From Ectocarpus siliculosus (taxonomy: Eukaryota; Sar; Phaeophyceae; Ectocarpales; Ectocarpaceae): a stretch of DNA of 64,000 nucleotides. Location of the stretch: contig FN648519.1 of NCBI GenBank assembly GCA_000310025.1, positions 35,532-99,531 of the forward strand. The letters are read 5' to 3'. Below the pieces are notes generated by a model that saw only the letters and a list, made by a program, of their open reading frames with translations, had not been told where the DNA came from and made no database searches. Every line of letters begins with the position of its first letter. Position 1 is the first letter of the stretch. The position numbers and the translations under genes are program-made. Shown here one piece after another: positions 12,030-24,310 of the stretch.

Positions 12030-12650
12030 CAGGGGAATTGAACCCGCCACTACGGTGTTGAGCACTGATGTTTGCTGTAGGCCGGGCGCATCGTGCGCAA
12101 CCTCTATGAGAGGGTACGCATTGCAATAAGCAACCTGCCCCCTACCGGCTTGTGCGCAACGCACGCCAACCTGCAAGAGAGGGTACACCTTGCACTATTA
12201 CCGGCAACCTGCCCCAAAACCGGCTTGTGCCAAGCGCGCCAACCTGCAAAAAAGGCTACACCTTGTCATACCATGGGCAACCTCCCCCCTAACCGACTTG
12301 TGCATGGCGCGCCAACCTCCAAGAAAGGGTACACCTTGCGCTGCCATCGGCAGCCTGCACGCTGTCTAGCTTGTAAGCAGTGCACCGACCACAAGAAATG
12401 GTGCACCTTGCGCCGCCATCGACAGCTTGACCCCAATCCGGCTTGTTAGCAGCGCGCCAGCACCAAGAAAGCGTACACCTTGTACTACCATCGGCAACCT
12501 GCCTCTTATCCGGCTTGTAATAGCGCACCAACTACCAAGAAAGGGTACACCTTGCACTACCATCGGCAACCTGCCCTCTATCCGGCTTGCAAACAACGCG
12601 CAACTTCCAACAAAGGTATACCTTGCACAACCTAGCCATCGTTGCATTGC
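12030..12650. repeat. 62-75 bp tandem array at the end of A1
   Basis: About eight or nine units carry the core GGGTACACCTTGC...GGCAACCTGCC...CCGGCTTGT...GCGCCAACC. Cores fall at about 12.19, 12.25, 12.33, 12.40, 12.48, 12.55 and 12.62 kb. The array begins beside a tRNA-like T-arm on the minus strand (12,017-12,045; GGGTTCAATTCCCC on the complement). The inverted partner at 31.28-31.52 kb has only about three to four units, so copy number has changed since duplication. Confidence 0.85.
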
Positions 12651-13918
12651 AAGGATTACCCAAGGTGGGGAGGTTGCAACTCGTGCCAAAATAAGTCTCG
12701 ATTCAGGTTGGCAAAAGTGCCCTGACAACATGGCCACCCGTGCTGTCCATTGGTTGCACTCAACCTCAACCTTCAACACAAACAAACCCTGTTTGTTTGT
12801 TTTTTGCCTCCGTTTTTTTCTTTTTTCCTCTCCTACATAATTTTTCATTCAAACTTGGTCTTCAGGAATTCCTGGAGATTAAAGTACATATCAAACTATC
12901 AGCCCTGCCTGTTTCTTCTCCCCTGAAAATATCTTTGTCATCACGAATAGGTCAGGAAACATTTTTCAAGAGTCTACTCACCCACCGTCGCACCTCTCTC
13001 TTCATTCCTCTGGCTCGGCAACAGCAAGATTCCACCGAGATCCCAAACCCCTACGTTTTCAGGTACGGTCCCAACACGCCGACGATTGGCGAACATGATG
13101 CCTGGCCTAGAATAGCAGTCAGCTATTGTAGACTAAATAGATAACCCGTTAAAGTGAGGTTGGCTACTCTTCGCTCGGATGTCAGAGAATTCTTTTCCGG
13201 CAGATGCTTGTGATTGGCTTGAACGGAGTTACGACAGAGGGATTGACGACGCTACTCACTCGCGCTGAGTCACTGCCCACGATGACGATCGGTGTTGTCA
13301 CTTACAGCAGCAAGCTGTGCGAAGGAACGAGCGTAATTTTTCCGAAAGGTTCGCGTTCAACTGACTCTCAAAGTCAGAGTCAGATCAATTCCTACCAAGC
13401 AAGGCGATCGGAGAACGACCAAATGAAAAAGATGCGTTGAGTGTTGGGTTGTTGGGTGGGTGGGCAGTATTGTGTCATGGTTTCCTCCCGAAACAAGGCG
13501 ACAAAAGTGAACTTTGCCATAGTGTTGTTGCTATGTTCACTATTCCACATCTAACGCGTGACAATGCTGGGAGAACAACTCTGGGGAGGAGAAGTATCCT
13601 TCTCTGTTGTTGCTATTGTTGTTGTTGTTGTTGTTGAAAAGCAATTTTGATGTTGACGGATTTAAAAAACAGACGAAAGAGGCCCACAATTTTGTTTACA
13701 ACAGACGCACAAGACCAGTCGGGAGGCATCGCGAAAAACAGCAACTGTTGATTCTCGCACAGGGCAGCAGTGGAGGCTGCTCAAAACATGCATATAACGC
13801 GTCTACTTCCACAGGCCTCCTTTGAAATCAAGATATAAATTCAGAATATGATAAATTCAAGCAAAAAGAGCCAAAACGGAAGGCACTCAAATAAGGTCAG
13901 TTTTGAGGGCTAGACTAG
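12650..13918. other. Gene-less stretch with a GTT microsatellite
   Basis: No gene is supported. A (GTT)n/(TTG)n microsatellite lies at 13,604-13,637. A T-rich patch at 12,785-12,840 is low complexity. Confidence 0.5.
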
Positions 13919-14319
13919 GCATTCCATTGTCAGCAGTAGAGGACATGATGAAGAGGCGTCGTGCGTGCTGGCACGTTCAGGTTTACCACTGGAGCGGAAA
14001 TATCGAAGGTCGCAGCAGCCGCTGAAAACAGTCCGAAATCTGCGCCGGAACCAAGCGGCATCCAACATTTGTCACAGCCATGCTTGCCGCCACCAATCCC
14101 AACCTCCTGAACTACAGGGTTACAGCAGTAGCTGATGCCACTAGCTTACGGCGGTGAGCATGGGTGTGACAAATGTTGGATGCCGCTTGGTTCCGGCACA
14201 GATTTTGGACTGTTTCCTGAGGCTGTTGCGACCTTCGATATTTCCGCTCCAGTAGCAAACCTAAACGTGCCAGCACGCACGACGCCTCTTCATGGTGTCC
14301 TCTACTGATAACAGAATGC
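13919..14319. mobile_element. Fold-back / long-TIR MITE
   Basis: Two arms of roughly 160 bp are reverse complements of each other. The left arm starts GCATTCCATTGTCAGCAGTA and the right arm ends TACTGATAACAGAATGC. They include the matched blocks CATCCAACATTTGTCAC and GTGACAAATGTTGGATG. A spacer of about 70 bp separates them. No coding capacity is present. A target duplication is not obvious because the inverted repeat runs into GCATTC/GAATGC. This is a non-autonomous DNA transposon of unassigned superfamily. Confidence 0.8.
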
Positions 14320-16850
14320 GTAACTTACCCCTGGCGGGGAGGTTATTTTCTTTCTTTTGTAAAGGATTAAAGTATGGGAAAAGAGCCAGCGCCAAAACCA
14401 CTATTCTTCCTACCCTTAAACTCGTGTCAGTTGCTAATCCCAAGAGAGATCTAGCGAAGACGCGGTTCGCGGTCACAAAAATGCTAGAGCCATCACAAGA
14501 CCTACCAAATACGCAAACTAGCAAAAAAAGGGTACATAAGCCCGAAGAGGGACACCTACATCCCTGCAGCCCTTTCGGACCCAAAAACTGAACTACCCGT
14601 CCATACACTACATTCGACTATAGCAGCATCATCCCTCCTCTCCCATACTTTACCAAAATGAATGTTTGTCGACTACAGCGTACAGCTGTCTGGAGTGATT
14701 CCTGTACAAAACCACCATGGTAGGCATGGTACAAGTTCGGGGCCCGCAACTGCTGTCTGGAGAGCTGTCGGAATGATTCCCCGTTGACATACAGTGAACA
14801 AGAAACAACCAACCACAGCCATCATTGCAAGTCAATCACCGAATCTACCCCCGATTATCTGTGTTGGACACAGCAGTATAAATAATCGACACTGACTATG
14901 GATCGTTCCGCATTGAAGATGTCTTTCACGATGCAGGTACACAAGAAGGGCACCCGGGGTATCCGCGCCATCTGTGCCGCGTCTCTCTACAAAACCAGTG
15001 ACGTCATCACACACACCCAACACCGACGGTCAGGAAAAAACGCGAGATACACAACGCAAAATGTTCGTCCGTGCGTCACGGTTTGATGTCGCCCGTCTGC
15101 TCCAGTGCCGCTGCCCCGATGCCGCTGCTCCGGTGACGCTGTTCCGGTGCCGCTGCTCCGTTGTCGCTGCGGTCAGTCCTAGCACGACCAAACTCGACCC
15201 GCTTTGTCCGTACACGCTCTCGTTGATGTCCTTCCCAGTCGGTTCCTCGCTTTATCCCTCGTTGCACTCAGGTTCTTGGTCTAAAAATTCTCGGGGCGAA
15301 GGGTCAACCAGCCCACTCAGCTCGTCACCACCTACTCCCTCCTCCCCTTTGATGGCAAAGCCAGGTTACTGACTACAGCACAAAATTTGTCTGTACCTTC
15401 GAACAAAAAGGGAACTATCCACCCACCCTTAAAATATGGTTGTTCTGAGCCGCGGAGCGCGAAGCGCGACCATTCTTGTCCATCCGTCTGAAGAGGGAAG
15501 AAGGATGCTCTACCAACCAGGGGCCCGAGTTTCGATGAACGACCGCCTGAATTTTTTATCCTTCGACCAGCACGAGGTCTTAGAGCACCGATCGATTATT
15601 TGCTGGGTTGCATAAAACAAGAGAAATAGGGCGCTCTTCACCTCGCCGGTTTCGTCGTGCTCCATCAGCAGATGACGGCCCTGCCGGCATTTTTACCCAA
15701 AAATCACAAGAGACAGATCACCCCGATCACGGAGTTGAAGAGGAAATGCAAGCCAAGGCATCGCCATATATATCTCACACGCACGCGCAGTCACGCAGTT
15801 GGAACAGAGCACTCAGTCAAACACGCAACACCAATGGAAGGGGCTAGACGGCACTGGCGGGGGAAGGGAGCCATACGCACAGCCCCTGGCAGATGCGATT
15901 GTCATTACTGCTGCTCCGGTGTGTGGGGAGGGGTCACCTGGAAGTACACCAGTGCCTGCTACGGGAACAATGTTGTGTTTCAGGCGGCGGCGGCGGGTGT
16001 CCCCTTGTAGTTCCTCGGCTGGGCGCTCCACCCGACTCCATCATCATTCTCCTCTCGTCCCGCAGCCCCTCGCGAAAAGCTACGAAATTCTGTTAGCTAG
16101 GTCCACATTCGATATTGCTAGCTGCTGCCCTCCTGGCCGTGTGGCCCTCCGACTCGGGCTGCGTGTTACACGCTGTGCATTCTTCAACACGTGGCCCTTT
16201 GGTCCAGTAGACACGCGCCTATCAAACTCTTGCTGCAGGAGTAGCGAGGCAGCAGAATGAGAACTCTGTGAGCCATTCAGTTTGTAGGACCCCAGAAAAC
16301 CAAACCAAGACAACCCAACCAACAAGCCTCCAGGCTGGTACAATAGGAACCCAAATACAAACGTAGATCTGGAAGATATTCTGAATTCTTCCGTGCACAA
16401 TGAACTACAGTATACTCGGTCTTCGACAACAAACGTTTACCTCTAGGCGGCGACGGTTGTATTTTCCATAGATGCATGTTGCCTCAGTAGCTTCCGTGTA
16501 TCCTATGGCCCCTTGTCCTCCGCTAGCCTCCATAAGGCGATATATACCCACACCTCGTGGGCACAGCTCGCGGGGAATGGCTTTACAGTTGCCGCGCGTC
16601 ACTCTGTACAGAGAAACCACCGAAAGCCCAAATCGGTCGGGGGACGTGTATGTATGGCGTCTACCGTAGGTGACGTAAGATTCCACACACCGTGTACGGA
16701 CATCAAAAGCTCGAGTATTCCACGTCGAAGATGATGCGTACACCCAGCAAGACGTTGTCGGAAAGCTGTTGAAGATACGGCTTCCACATCAACATTTTCG
16801 GCAGCAACCAAGCTATGAAATCGATCCAGAAGGTGTGATATCATGTTATA
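14320..16850. other. Gene-less stretch with a 15-bp tandem repeat
   Basis: At 15,098-15,172 there are about five units of GCCGCTGCTCCGGTG type. Elsewhere I see only a MITE-end-like piece at 16,665-16,693 (ACCGTAGGTGACGTAAGATT). The open frames around 15.6-16.3 kb lack a recognisable domain. Confidence 0.45.
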
Positions 16851-16851
16851 T

Positions 16852-18546
16852 ATATACTCACAGGATGGTCGTCGTGACGTGATACAATTCTTGTTACTAG
16901 TATGGAAGAAAATTAAAAAAAGATGGCTCGATTTTTGTATTTCTACAGCAGTATGGACGAGACGCCGACTGTACATGGAAGTCGTACGAGTGTCGACTCA
17001 GTTGTGCTGTCACAGTATCTTCCACGCACTTCTGCCAGTGCTGGTTTGTTGATTGGTGGAGTCTTGTAGGTCGAGATATAGCAGTGGGATTCTCGGGTGG
17101 TGGAGACAAAAAGTGTGAACCAGAGCAAAACATTTCATGCATAGCTCGACTACTGCTGTGTTTTTGCAATAGCGGTATGGACTAGACGCCGAACGACGTC
17201 CGCGTACTACCGCAACGACCTAACTGGATGGGATACTTCCTGCCACGGCGAACCATAGTACAGTGCGATGCAAACATCCGTTAAGTGTGTCGCGCAGCTG
17301 CCACATGTGTCGACGACAGGTACACGTAGAGCTCTCGCCATGTTGTCGTTACCGCGCAGGAGGAGCCCTCTGAGATCTTTCACATGGTGCTACAACGGCA
17401 GGAGTACTACTGTACATAGATGTCGTAGGAGAGTGGAGTTGTGCTGTCACGGCATCTGCCACGCACTCTCCTACCGGTGCTTGCGTCGATTGGAGTCTTG
17501 TAGGCCGAAATACAAGAGTGGGTTGGGTTCCCGGGTTGTGGAAGCAAACCTGCCTGCAACAACAGAGAAGGCGGTGTTCTATTTCCTAGAGTTTTTTGTT
17601 TTTGCGACATGTGGTTGCATATTTCTTTGCCACTGCCGAAAAAGACCGCTGGATCGTTCCGCAGTCCACCTTTCACATTTTTCATTTTACACCGAACGAC
17701 CCAGGATGGGTCGACCTTCATCATTGTTGTCGTTGTTGTTGTTGTCTTCACATGAAAAACCGTTCCGATCTCTCTCTACCCAGTAGCTTCATATGTCCGT
17801 ACTTGTGGATTACCTGTTGGAAATTGTGGGAGTCCCTTCATTCCGAGAGAGCCCCATCCGGCCTTTTCTTTTTTTGTATGCACTTTTCTTATAAATATGC
17901 ACTTTTTTTCGTGTGAAGTTTTGACGTTGCGCTTGCCATCGTCGCTGAAGTGTTTGTGGCTTCAAACCTTCTCAGCCGGCCTTCAAACTTCTTGTTGATA
18001 AGTCTCCGTGGTAACTTCTCCGCGTATTATGCAGTTGGTTATGACCTGCGCTTTGACTTTCACGATGGATATTTTACCTCTTTGTCTTGCTTTGGAGAGT
18101 ACCTGCGTTGTACGGAAGGATCGGTCCACGACGCAAACGTCGACGTCTCCGTTTTTGTTTTTGTTCCCGCCGCACTCCTTCCTTGCAGCGGTTGTCACAC
18201 CGACTTCGAACGTGGGGTGCAATTTCCTCTCTTCGTACCTTCCTCGTCGCCCTTCTCCATCGTTATGTACACAATGTATTCCTCGATTTTTCGGCTTTTC
18301 GATTCCGATAGAGACAAGACTACAGACTGACATGTCCCTTTCACCCACGACGGGACCGCGCGCTCGTCGAGTGCCGAAATTCTTCACCACTTCTTGCGTC
18401 TAACAACACCGTCCCTTCTTCCCGCCCCAACAAATTTTCTCCCCTTCTTCTTCTTCTTTCCTTTCTCCCGGACACTCACCACCATCCGTCCTGGATGTTG
18501 GCCCCCAGCCCCATTGGGGGGCGGGGGGCCAATCCTTTACGCTATA
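16852..18546 (+). mobile_element. Helitron B, copy 2 (B2), 5'-truncated
   Basis: This segment matches B1 (41.45-42.69 kb) in the same orientation and B3 (49.05-47.3 kb) in reverse. It runs from the block CTCACAGGATGGTCGTCGTG to the 3' hairpin at about 18,500-18,530 (GGCCCCCAGCCCC, ATT, then the G-rich complement). The terminus after the hairpin reads AATCCTTTACGCTATAG, which differs from the CTAG end of the other copies. B2 starts inside the element relative to B1 and B3, so its 5' part is missing. Like B3 it keeps the ~16.94-17.26 kb block that B1 lacks. No Rep/helicase coding is seen, so it is non-autonomous. Confidence 0.7.
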
Positions 18547-20312
18547 GTTTCACCTACTGTTGTAATTTGCGGTGTGTGCACCCATGCCCCAACGAACGGC
18601 CGTTCCAGGAACCTTTGTTTATTGTTGTTGGTCGACTGCCACCCGCCACGGCTCAAAAGCAATGCAGATAGACTACTGCAAGGTATTGAGTCGGCTACCC
18701 CGCGGTTTATTACCCTGCCCTCAAGTACTAAAGAATACATAGTTTACACTTTGATAGACATGCTTTCCTACGTTTCACGAAATGCTTACAGCCGTACAAG
18801 GCTTCCCCTTCGGGGGGTAGATGACTCGTCTCCCAGGGTGACACAAGAGGGCGTGGTCAATGTTATCGGATTCGCATCGTTGCATCTCGAAACGTCATGG
18901 CGCTTGGTAGTGCGTGCCGGTTTTGCGTATAACCTGCAGAATTTGCCTGGAATTTCGCGCATCACGTGCAGCGTATTTGCTGTGACCTTTCGCTGTGCGT
19001 GAGTGTGTGGATTTAAGCCAGTGACGACTTCTGCTGCAGGGCTGCGGTTCCTACTGCTGTACATTCGCTGCGTTTGATCCTTCGCCCTTATGTATTCGTG
19101 CTGCCCATGGTCTGTAAGGTTTGTGTGCGTTGCGCAGGAAATAAAGAGGAAAACACCTCGCCAAAGTGTTCCTGTTCAGTTTTCATGTATATTTGGAGGC
19201 GTTCGGGGTTCACGTTCGCAGCCCCTATAACAGAGACATTTCGAACGACCTTTTACCGGGGTCATGCGCACCCCCAATGCCTCCCGAGCCCCACTCGTAA
19301 CGGGTAAATGTACTGACGGGCCCTCTGTAACTTGAAGCTCCCGATGGGGGTGCTTTGGATCATGAGTCCCCAGAAGCTGTAGCACCCACCGCATAACAAG
19401 AGGCGGGCACACTAGCGAAGTATAGCACTCTGTATAGTCGTGTAGACAATTCTGCTTCAGCTCTCGAACGCTGATAGCTCAGAACCCGATCGATGAGAGC
19501 GCGGCGGCGACTTTAGGCCTCACACTAAACCCGAGATGTTAGGGTCGATTCTTCCGCTGGCCCGCCACAGAGCTCCGGCGGATGTCCCCTGTTCAGGGCG
19601 TCCCCAGTAAAGTATTTCCATCGCCGCCCGCCCGTCGCGGAGCTGAGCCTTCGCGCTCCTCCAGCCCTGCACCACAGCGAAGACCGCCCAAATCGGGTGA
19701 AACCGGCCGATTACCCCCGCGTTCCGGAGAGTCTACGCCGGGTTGTTCGTTCACAAAATATTAAGGACTACGATTAGAGGGCCTTCGGCGGAGAACCTTG
19801 ACGTCGAGTAACGTCATCACCCATTTTGTTCTCGGCGGGCCTTTTTTCGCCCCTCGCAAACGTAGTCAAATGCTGAGGCCACATCAGCAGGAGCAGCATA
19901 CAGAAGTACACGTGTGACGTATCTCTGTCCCACAGTTTCAAGTTTGGACGCCAAGTAGCCTACAATACGCAGGGTGATCCATAGACATGCAGGCACTCGC
20001 ACGTCAACGCACGCGCACGACCAAGTCCGTGCTCTACAATACGTCAATGGCATATTTGATTCCTTACGTGCCAAAAGTATACCCCGTGCGTGCGTGTAGG
20101 AGACGACATTGATGACGGTCTCTTTCTGGGAGTGTGTTGATGATGATGGTTGAAATAGACCGAAATGGAATATTGAGGTACTTGCCGTGTCCTACTGACC
20201 CGGACAGCATTTCACCAAGGCTTTTCATTCGCACACCGTTTTAATGCGAACACAACAACAATATACAGCAGATATACATGCATGCATCCGATATGTATAT
20301 CATGCACATTGT
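18547..20312. other. Gene-less stretch
   Basis: This is unique sequence with a GC-rich patch at 19.5-19.75 kb. I see no domain, no tandem repeat and no inverted repeat that I can support. Confidence 0.4.
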
Positions 20313-20590
20313 TGTTCACTACTAGAGCCGGAGTGTTTGCCGGGCATGCCCGTATTTGTGTCCAGTGACCAGAATGTCTCGTTGATGGCTTGTATAAGAT
20401 CCGCAGGACAAACGCACGACAGACAGAGGTTAAAGAGAGTGCTTCACACAGGCTGACGCAGCATGGGGTCGCCGAAAACTGATTGAAGTCTACAATATCA
20501 GGCACCACAGCAGGTCCGTTCGTCTACGGAAACAGAACCTTCCTCAGATCCCTTCTACATATGCACACACACGAACACCCTCCCTGGTTC
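20313..20590 (+). repeat. Dispersed repeat D, copy 1
   Basis: This segment matches 27,722-27,990 in the same orientation. It starts at CTAGAGCCGGAGT and passes through CCCGTATTTGTGTCCAGTGA and CCGCAGGACAAACGCACGAC to ACATATGCACACACACGAAC. The minus strand of both copies has a similar short frame (CVSLCEALS), but no known domain. Confidence 0.75.
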
Positions 20591-21149
20591 CTTACGCTGG
20601 TAATAAACCACCACCGTGTGTACTTGGACGTTACCGAAAAGCCGAACAAAAAAAAGGCGTTGCAGGGGAAAACCCGGCCTCCGAACCACAAACCCTCGCA
20701 ATGATTTCACGTCTACCAAAATACAACACAATCGTTTTCATCTCAACTACTCCAATTCCCTACAAACGAAGGCCAAAAAAGGAGTTTTAACTACTTCAAC
20801 TCCCTCACATGGCGACATACCAACCGGACCAAACTACATCGATGGTTCGGAAGATCATCTCAACATCTTTCAGGTAAAAACACACATAAAAATACCAACG
20901 TTAGGGGAACACAGGTAGCTGTGCTATCCCGTGACACCTGGCATACAATTCGAGCGACAAATAACGACATTGATATGATAGCGACTGCTGAGGGGAGGTC
21001 GTCAGAGAAATGCACGTTCTCTGCCATCGGGTTAACGCTACATTGGATGCCCTCCCTTATTGTGCGACTACACACAAAAAACTCAAATTGCTACCAGTAT
21101 TCTCTGCTACAAGTACCAACCGGATTGTCGGTCTTGACAGGGGTCTCCT

Positions 21150-21440
21150 CTTCACGCCAAGCGGACTCCGGCTCCTCTTAACCACCGGCAACAACAAACC
21201 TGCTACTGCTCGCCACTCTGGGAGTGCGCCGACTGCAACGACAAATGCCCACGCTGCCCCCCCTACATCTGGAAGCGCGTTGGCGGAGATCTGTAATGAC
21301 TGTGCAGCTCCCCGCTTCATCTGGAGAACCGCCCAACCGAAAAGCCTGCGCTGCCCCCCTTCATTTGGAGGCGCGGAGGTGATGAACTGCTGCCCTCCCC
21401 TACATCTCGAGAGCGTAGACCCATTGTTATTGGGTTTAGG
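21150..21440. repeat. Interspersed 'CCCCTACATCTGGA' repeat, locus 1
   Basis: Four to five imperfect units of the form CTGC(C/G)CTCCCCTACATCTGGAG followed by AGCG or GCGC occur. The block GAACTGCTG..CTCCCCTACATCT is shared with 26,455-26,720. Confidence 0.55.
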
Positions 21441-22180
21441 CCTTCTTTTTATGCGCCGCTGGCGCGCAGATCTCATACAAAAACACGCCTCCTCCAGAGG
21501 CCTTATTGACTGGGCTACAGTAAGACCGTGGCCAGAGGGTTGACGGAGAGGTGGAAAGCTCAGCTGGAGGACCGAGAACGACTGGCAAGAACGCCAAGGC
21601 TGCGTGGAGCAGGTATGTGGCTACTAATTTTTCCCATTGTCTTTGCGTACAAGGGTGTTGGGCACTAACTTTGGGGCATCGCCGAAGTGGCCTTGGATGC
21701 TTGGATGGCCTTGGAAATCACGCCGCAGCGCGAGTCTCGCAGCGCACCATGCGGTGTTCATGGACAGCACTCCTTGTCTCTGCCTCTGCGAGAAGGAGAG
21801 TTCCACAGGATACGCATACGTTCACGCTTATTTGTGATAGTCGGCACTGATAATTGTGGGTGGGTTCGCATATTCGGGAGCACACCACCTGCTTGTTAAT
21901 GTGTTGTGCGCTGCTGCCGTGTACCATGTGTCGTGGTACGCGCGACAACTCAAGTTGGCCTAGAGAGCACACCACTCAAAGTTTACGCACATCAGCAACA
22001 CTTACAGCTTAGGGATAGGCCTCCCGGTCAAGTGTTTTGTGTGCACGTAGAAAAGAAGGATCCCTCTCGCCGGTTTCGCAGAGTTGTCTGCGTTCTACGT
22101 AGGCCGTGTTGCACATGTAAGCCATGTCATGTGATGTTGCAGGTTGGAAACACTCCGCAAGCCGCTGCTGTCTTGTCGGT

Positions 22181-22400
22181 TACCGTAGGTGACACAAGAT
22201 ACCACACCCCCTGAATCTGTTTTCAGAGCTTGATTTCTCCACGACAAAATGAGGGCAAGGCCGGAAACGGCGGCGTTGAAGCCGCCTGGCCAAGAGATTT
22301 TTGAGAACGTGTCGTTTGATTTCTGCGTCCTCTTCGTCGTGGAGTGATTGAGCTTTGACAATCGGTCCAGGGGGTGTGGTATCTTGTGTCACCTACGGTA
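22181..22400. mobile_element. MITE with perfect 33-bp terminal inverted repeats
   Basis: The left end 22,181-22,213 and the right end 22,368-22,400 are exact reverse complements. They begin TACCGTAGGTGACACAAGAT and continue into a run of five C. The total length is 220 bp with no coding capacity. TA is present at both outer edges, so a TA target duplication is possible (Tc1/mariner-like or a related group). Relatives lie at 7.70, 35.1 and 39.7 kb, and lone ends near 16.67 and 22.58 kb. Confidence 0.85.
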
Positions 22401-22559
22401 GGATTAGGCCCGAAGAGTGCCGCCGTGCGCCCGTACCCTGTAGTGTACGGTACATATTACTTTCGCCTGTTGGGCGTGCTGCGTGTACGTAACTGCTTGG
22501 TGCTCTGAATATGGCCGCAGGCTCAAATATGTAACATGTGCGGGAGGATACCGTGAACC

Positions 22560-22720
22560 GCTGTGGTAAAAATAGCACGCGTTGCAGCGGTAGCGCAAGA
22601 CACCACACCCCCTTGAACGAATAATTGTAGCAGCCAACCGAATATCTTGCACGTGCGATGCCGATGGTAGCAGTAAAGGGTGAATCGAAACCCTTCACAA
22701 CGAAACATCCTTGCTTTCTA
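22560..22720. repeat. Small A-related fragment with a MITE end
   Basis: A lone MITE-type end (GCGCAAGACACCACACCCCCTT at 22,575-22,597) is followed by GATGGTAGCAGTAAAGGGTGAATCG. That second block resembles the outer edge of repeat A near 7,148-7,175. Confidence 0.45.
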
Positions 22721-23859
22721 CTTGTAGGTTCAAGTTGTACTCCTTCCCCTACGGCCTAGACACAAACAACGTGCGTTGGGTAGAGGACGATGACCATGGT
22801 AGTTAAGTAAACACCAACAGTACTTGGATCGGAATAGCCATGAGGGGATCCATGAGTCTCTTATCCCAGCGCAAAGCTCGTTCCGTGATATCGCGCCTCC
22901 CCAACCCAACAGACAAATTGGTTCATTGGGTAAACACGTTGAGGACGCAGTTTATCTTTGATGCCCTTGTACCTTTTGTCCGTCCCGGAGCTTCATTTTC
23001 CCCTACAAAGTTCGTTCACCCCCCGGGGAATTCGCAAAGGCAAACTGAGGTTTTCGTTGGGTCTCTCTCTGGTGACATTCAACCGGCGAACTTCAACTTC
23101 GTTTTATCTGTTGTTTTTTTCCCCATAAAAACAGCTAATGCGAAGACTTTGTTCTCTCCCCGACGCAATATGTATCTCGTGCCAATGTCCTTGTCACAGC
23201 TGAACGGTGGAGTCCACTTCGTGACCCAGGGAGGGCTTTCTTAACGGGGTGGAGCCGCGTTTGGCTGTTCTACTGGTACAAGTTACCACGAATTGTTTCG
23301 GCCTTGTACGCCTGCACCTTCACACAAACCATGTGCGGCGTGTGTGGTGTGTGTGTTTCATTGGTGTTGGGTTGATGGACTAGGTCATGGACAGGTGTAT
23401 GTCATTTTTTTAGCGGGGCGGGAGTTGTTGCTGTTTTTTTGGCAGCACTGGCGACGACAACGACTGCAAGATGGCACAATACAAAGTGGCCCAAGATTAC
23501 ACTAGTAACCTGAATTTTGGGGAATGCACAATCGAACAACGTAGATGATATTTTGCGTTGCAAACCAAGAGGAACTTCTACTTTGTCGACCGCCAGTCGC
23601 AAACGTATCGCGCTCAGCTTAGGTCTGGCCATCGTGTGCACGCAGGCACACAAGGAACAACGGGGTGTCCTGCTGTGCCGTTGTTCTCCAGCACAACATA
23701 ATTTCAAACGTCGGGCGTCTCTCCGAGACATCATCACGGACCACCAAGCAAGACGTCAGCACGGACAGGGGTATCGCTGGTAGTGGCCATGGGAGGCAAA
23801 CACGGAGACATTTCCATTCAGGTTCAAGAGCATATACTTCTGACACTCGCTTACATTTG

Positions 23860-24310
23860 GGCTATTGCTATGCAACTTTGACACAAGCGCACCTACAATT
23901 CCAGAGAGCACCGTCAGGCAAGGAAAAGCAAATCGCAGGCTTGCGGCCTTCTTCGCCAACCCGCCCTGTCTCCCATATAAACCACGCCTCAGTAGAGCTA
24001 CATCCTCTTCCGGGGTACGTAGCGCGGGGAAGCATCACAACCCTGTCAGGCGCATTTATTTTCCTTTAGCCATCGCCCTCTGGTTTTGGTGGGCTCCAGA
24101 AAAGTCAACCTCAGCTTGAAGGCTACTCCCATACGCCCGACCCGCATCGCCTGCTTCAAAATGGCGAAGGCGTGCTTGTGGGTGGGCTCGTCACGACCCA
24201 GTCCGGACGCACCCTTTCCTCGACGTACGCCTTGACAAACGCGTCTGTGGCGGCGTCCAGGTGCGTATCTGCGACCAATCTGAGGGTAGGGAGGTACACA
24301 AAAAAAAAAG
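23860..24310 (-). pseudogene. Broken DNA N6-adenine-methyltransferase-like remnant
   Basis: The minus strand shows a consecutive set of blocks typical of class I SAM-dependent N6-adenine methyltransferases. The first is DAATDAFVKAYVEERVRPDW, leading into the catalytic TSPP (NPPY-type) motif. Next comes GVAFKLRLTFLEPTKTRGRW, and then a C-terminal block with STEAWFIWETGRVGEEGRK. These blocks lie in more than one reading frame, so the copy is not functional. A polypyrimidine tract and CAG (about 24,283) precede the first block and may be an old acceptor. Methyltransferases of this type occur in host genomes, in mobile elements and in viruses. The source cannot be decided here, so I treat the copy simply as a relic. 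Confidence 0.55.

Larger units (their letters stand above)
7067..12190 (+). mobile_element. Repeat A, copy 1 (A1); inverted partner of 31.24-36.78 kb
   Basis: About 5 kb match, in reverse complement, the segment running from about 35,860 down to 31,280. The match includes the CACGGCGCGCGTGGAG start, the internal MITE, a poly-C tract (8229-8247), two coding-like fragments (9.7-10.5 kb) and the 62-bp tandem units at the right end. A1 lacks the equivalent of 35,870-36,783 and is therefore truncated on its left side. No transposase was found inside, so the class is not proven. The captured, exon-like fragments and the multi-copy state would fit a large non-autonomous Helitron or a segmental duplication. 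Confidence 0.7.

Noticed and set aside
12030-12650. CRISPR-like array
   Set aside because: The regular spacing comes from tandem units that are similar along their whole length. There are no unique spacers, no cas genes, and the window is eukaryotic.
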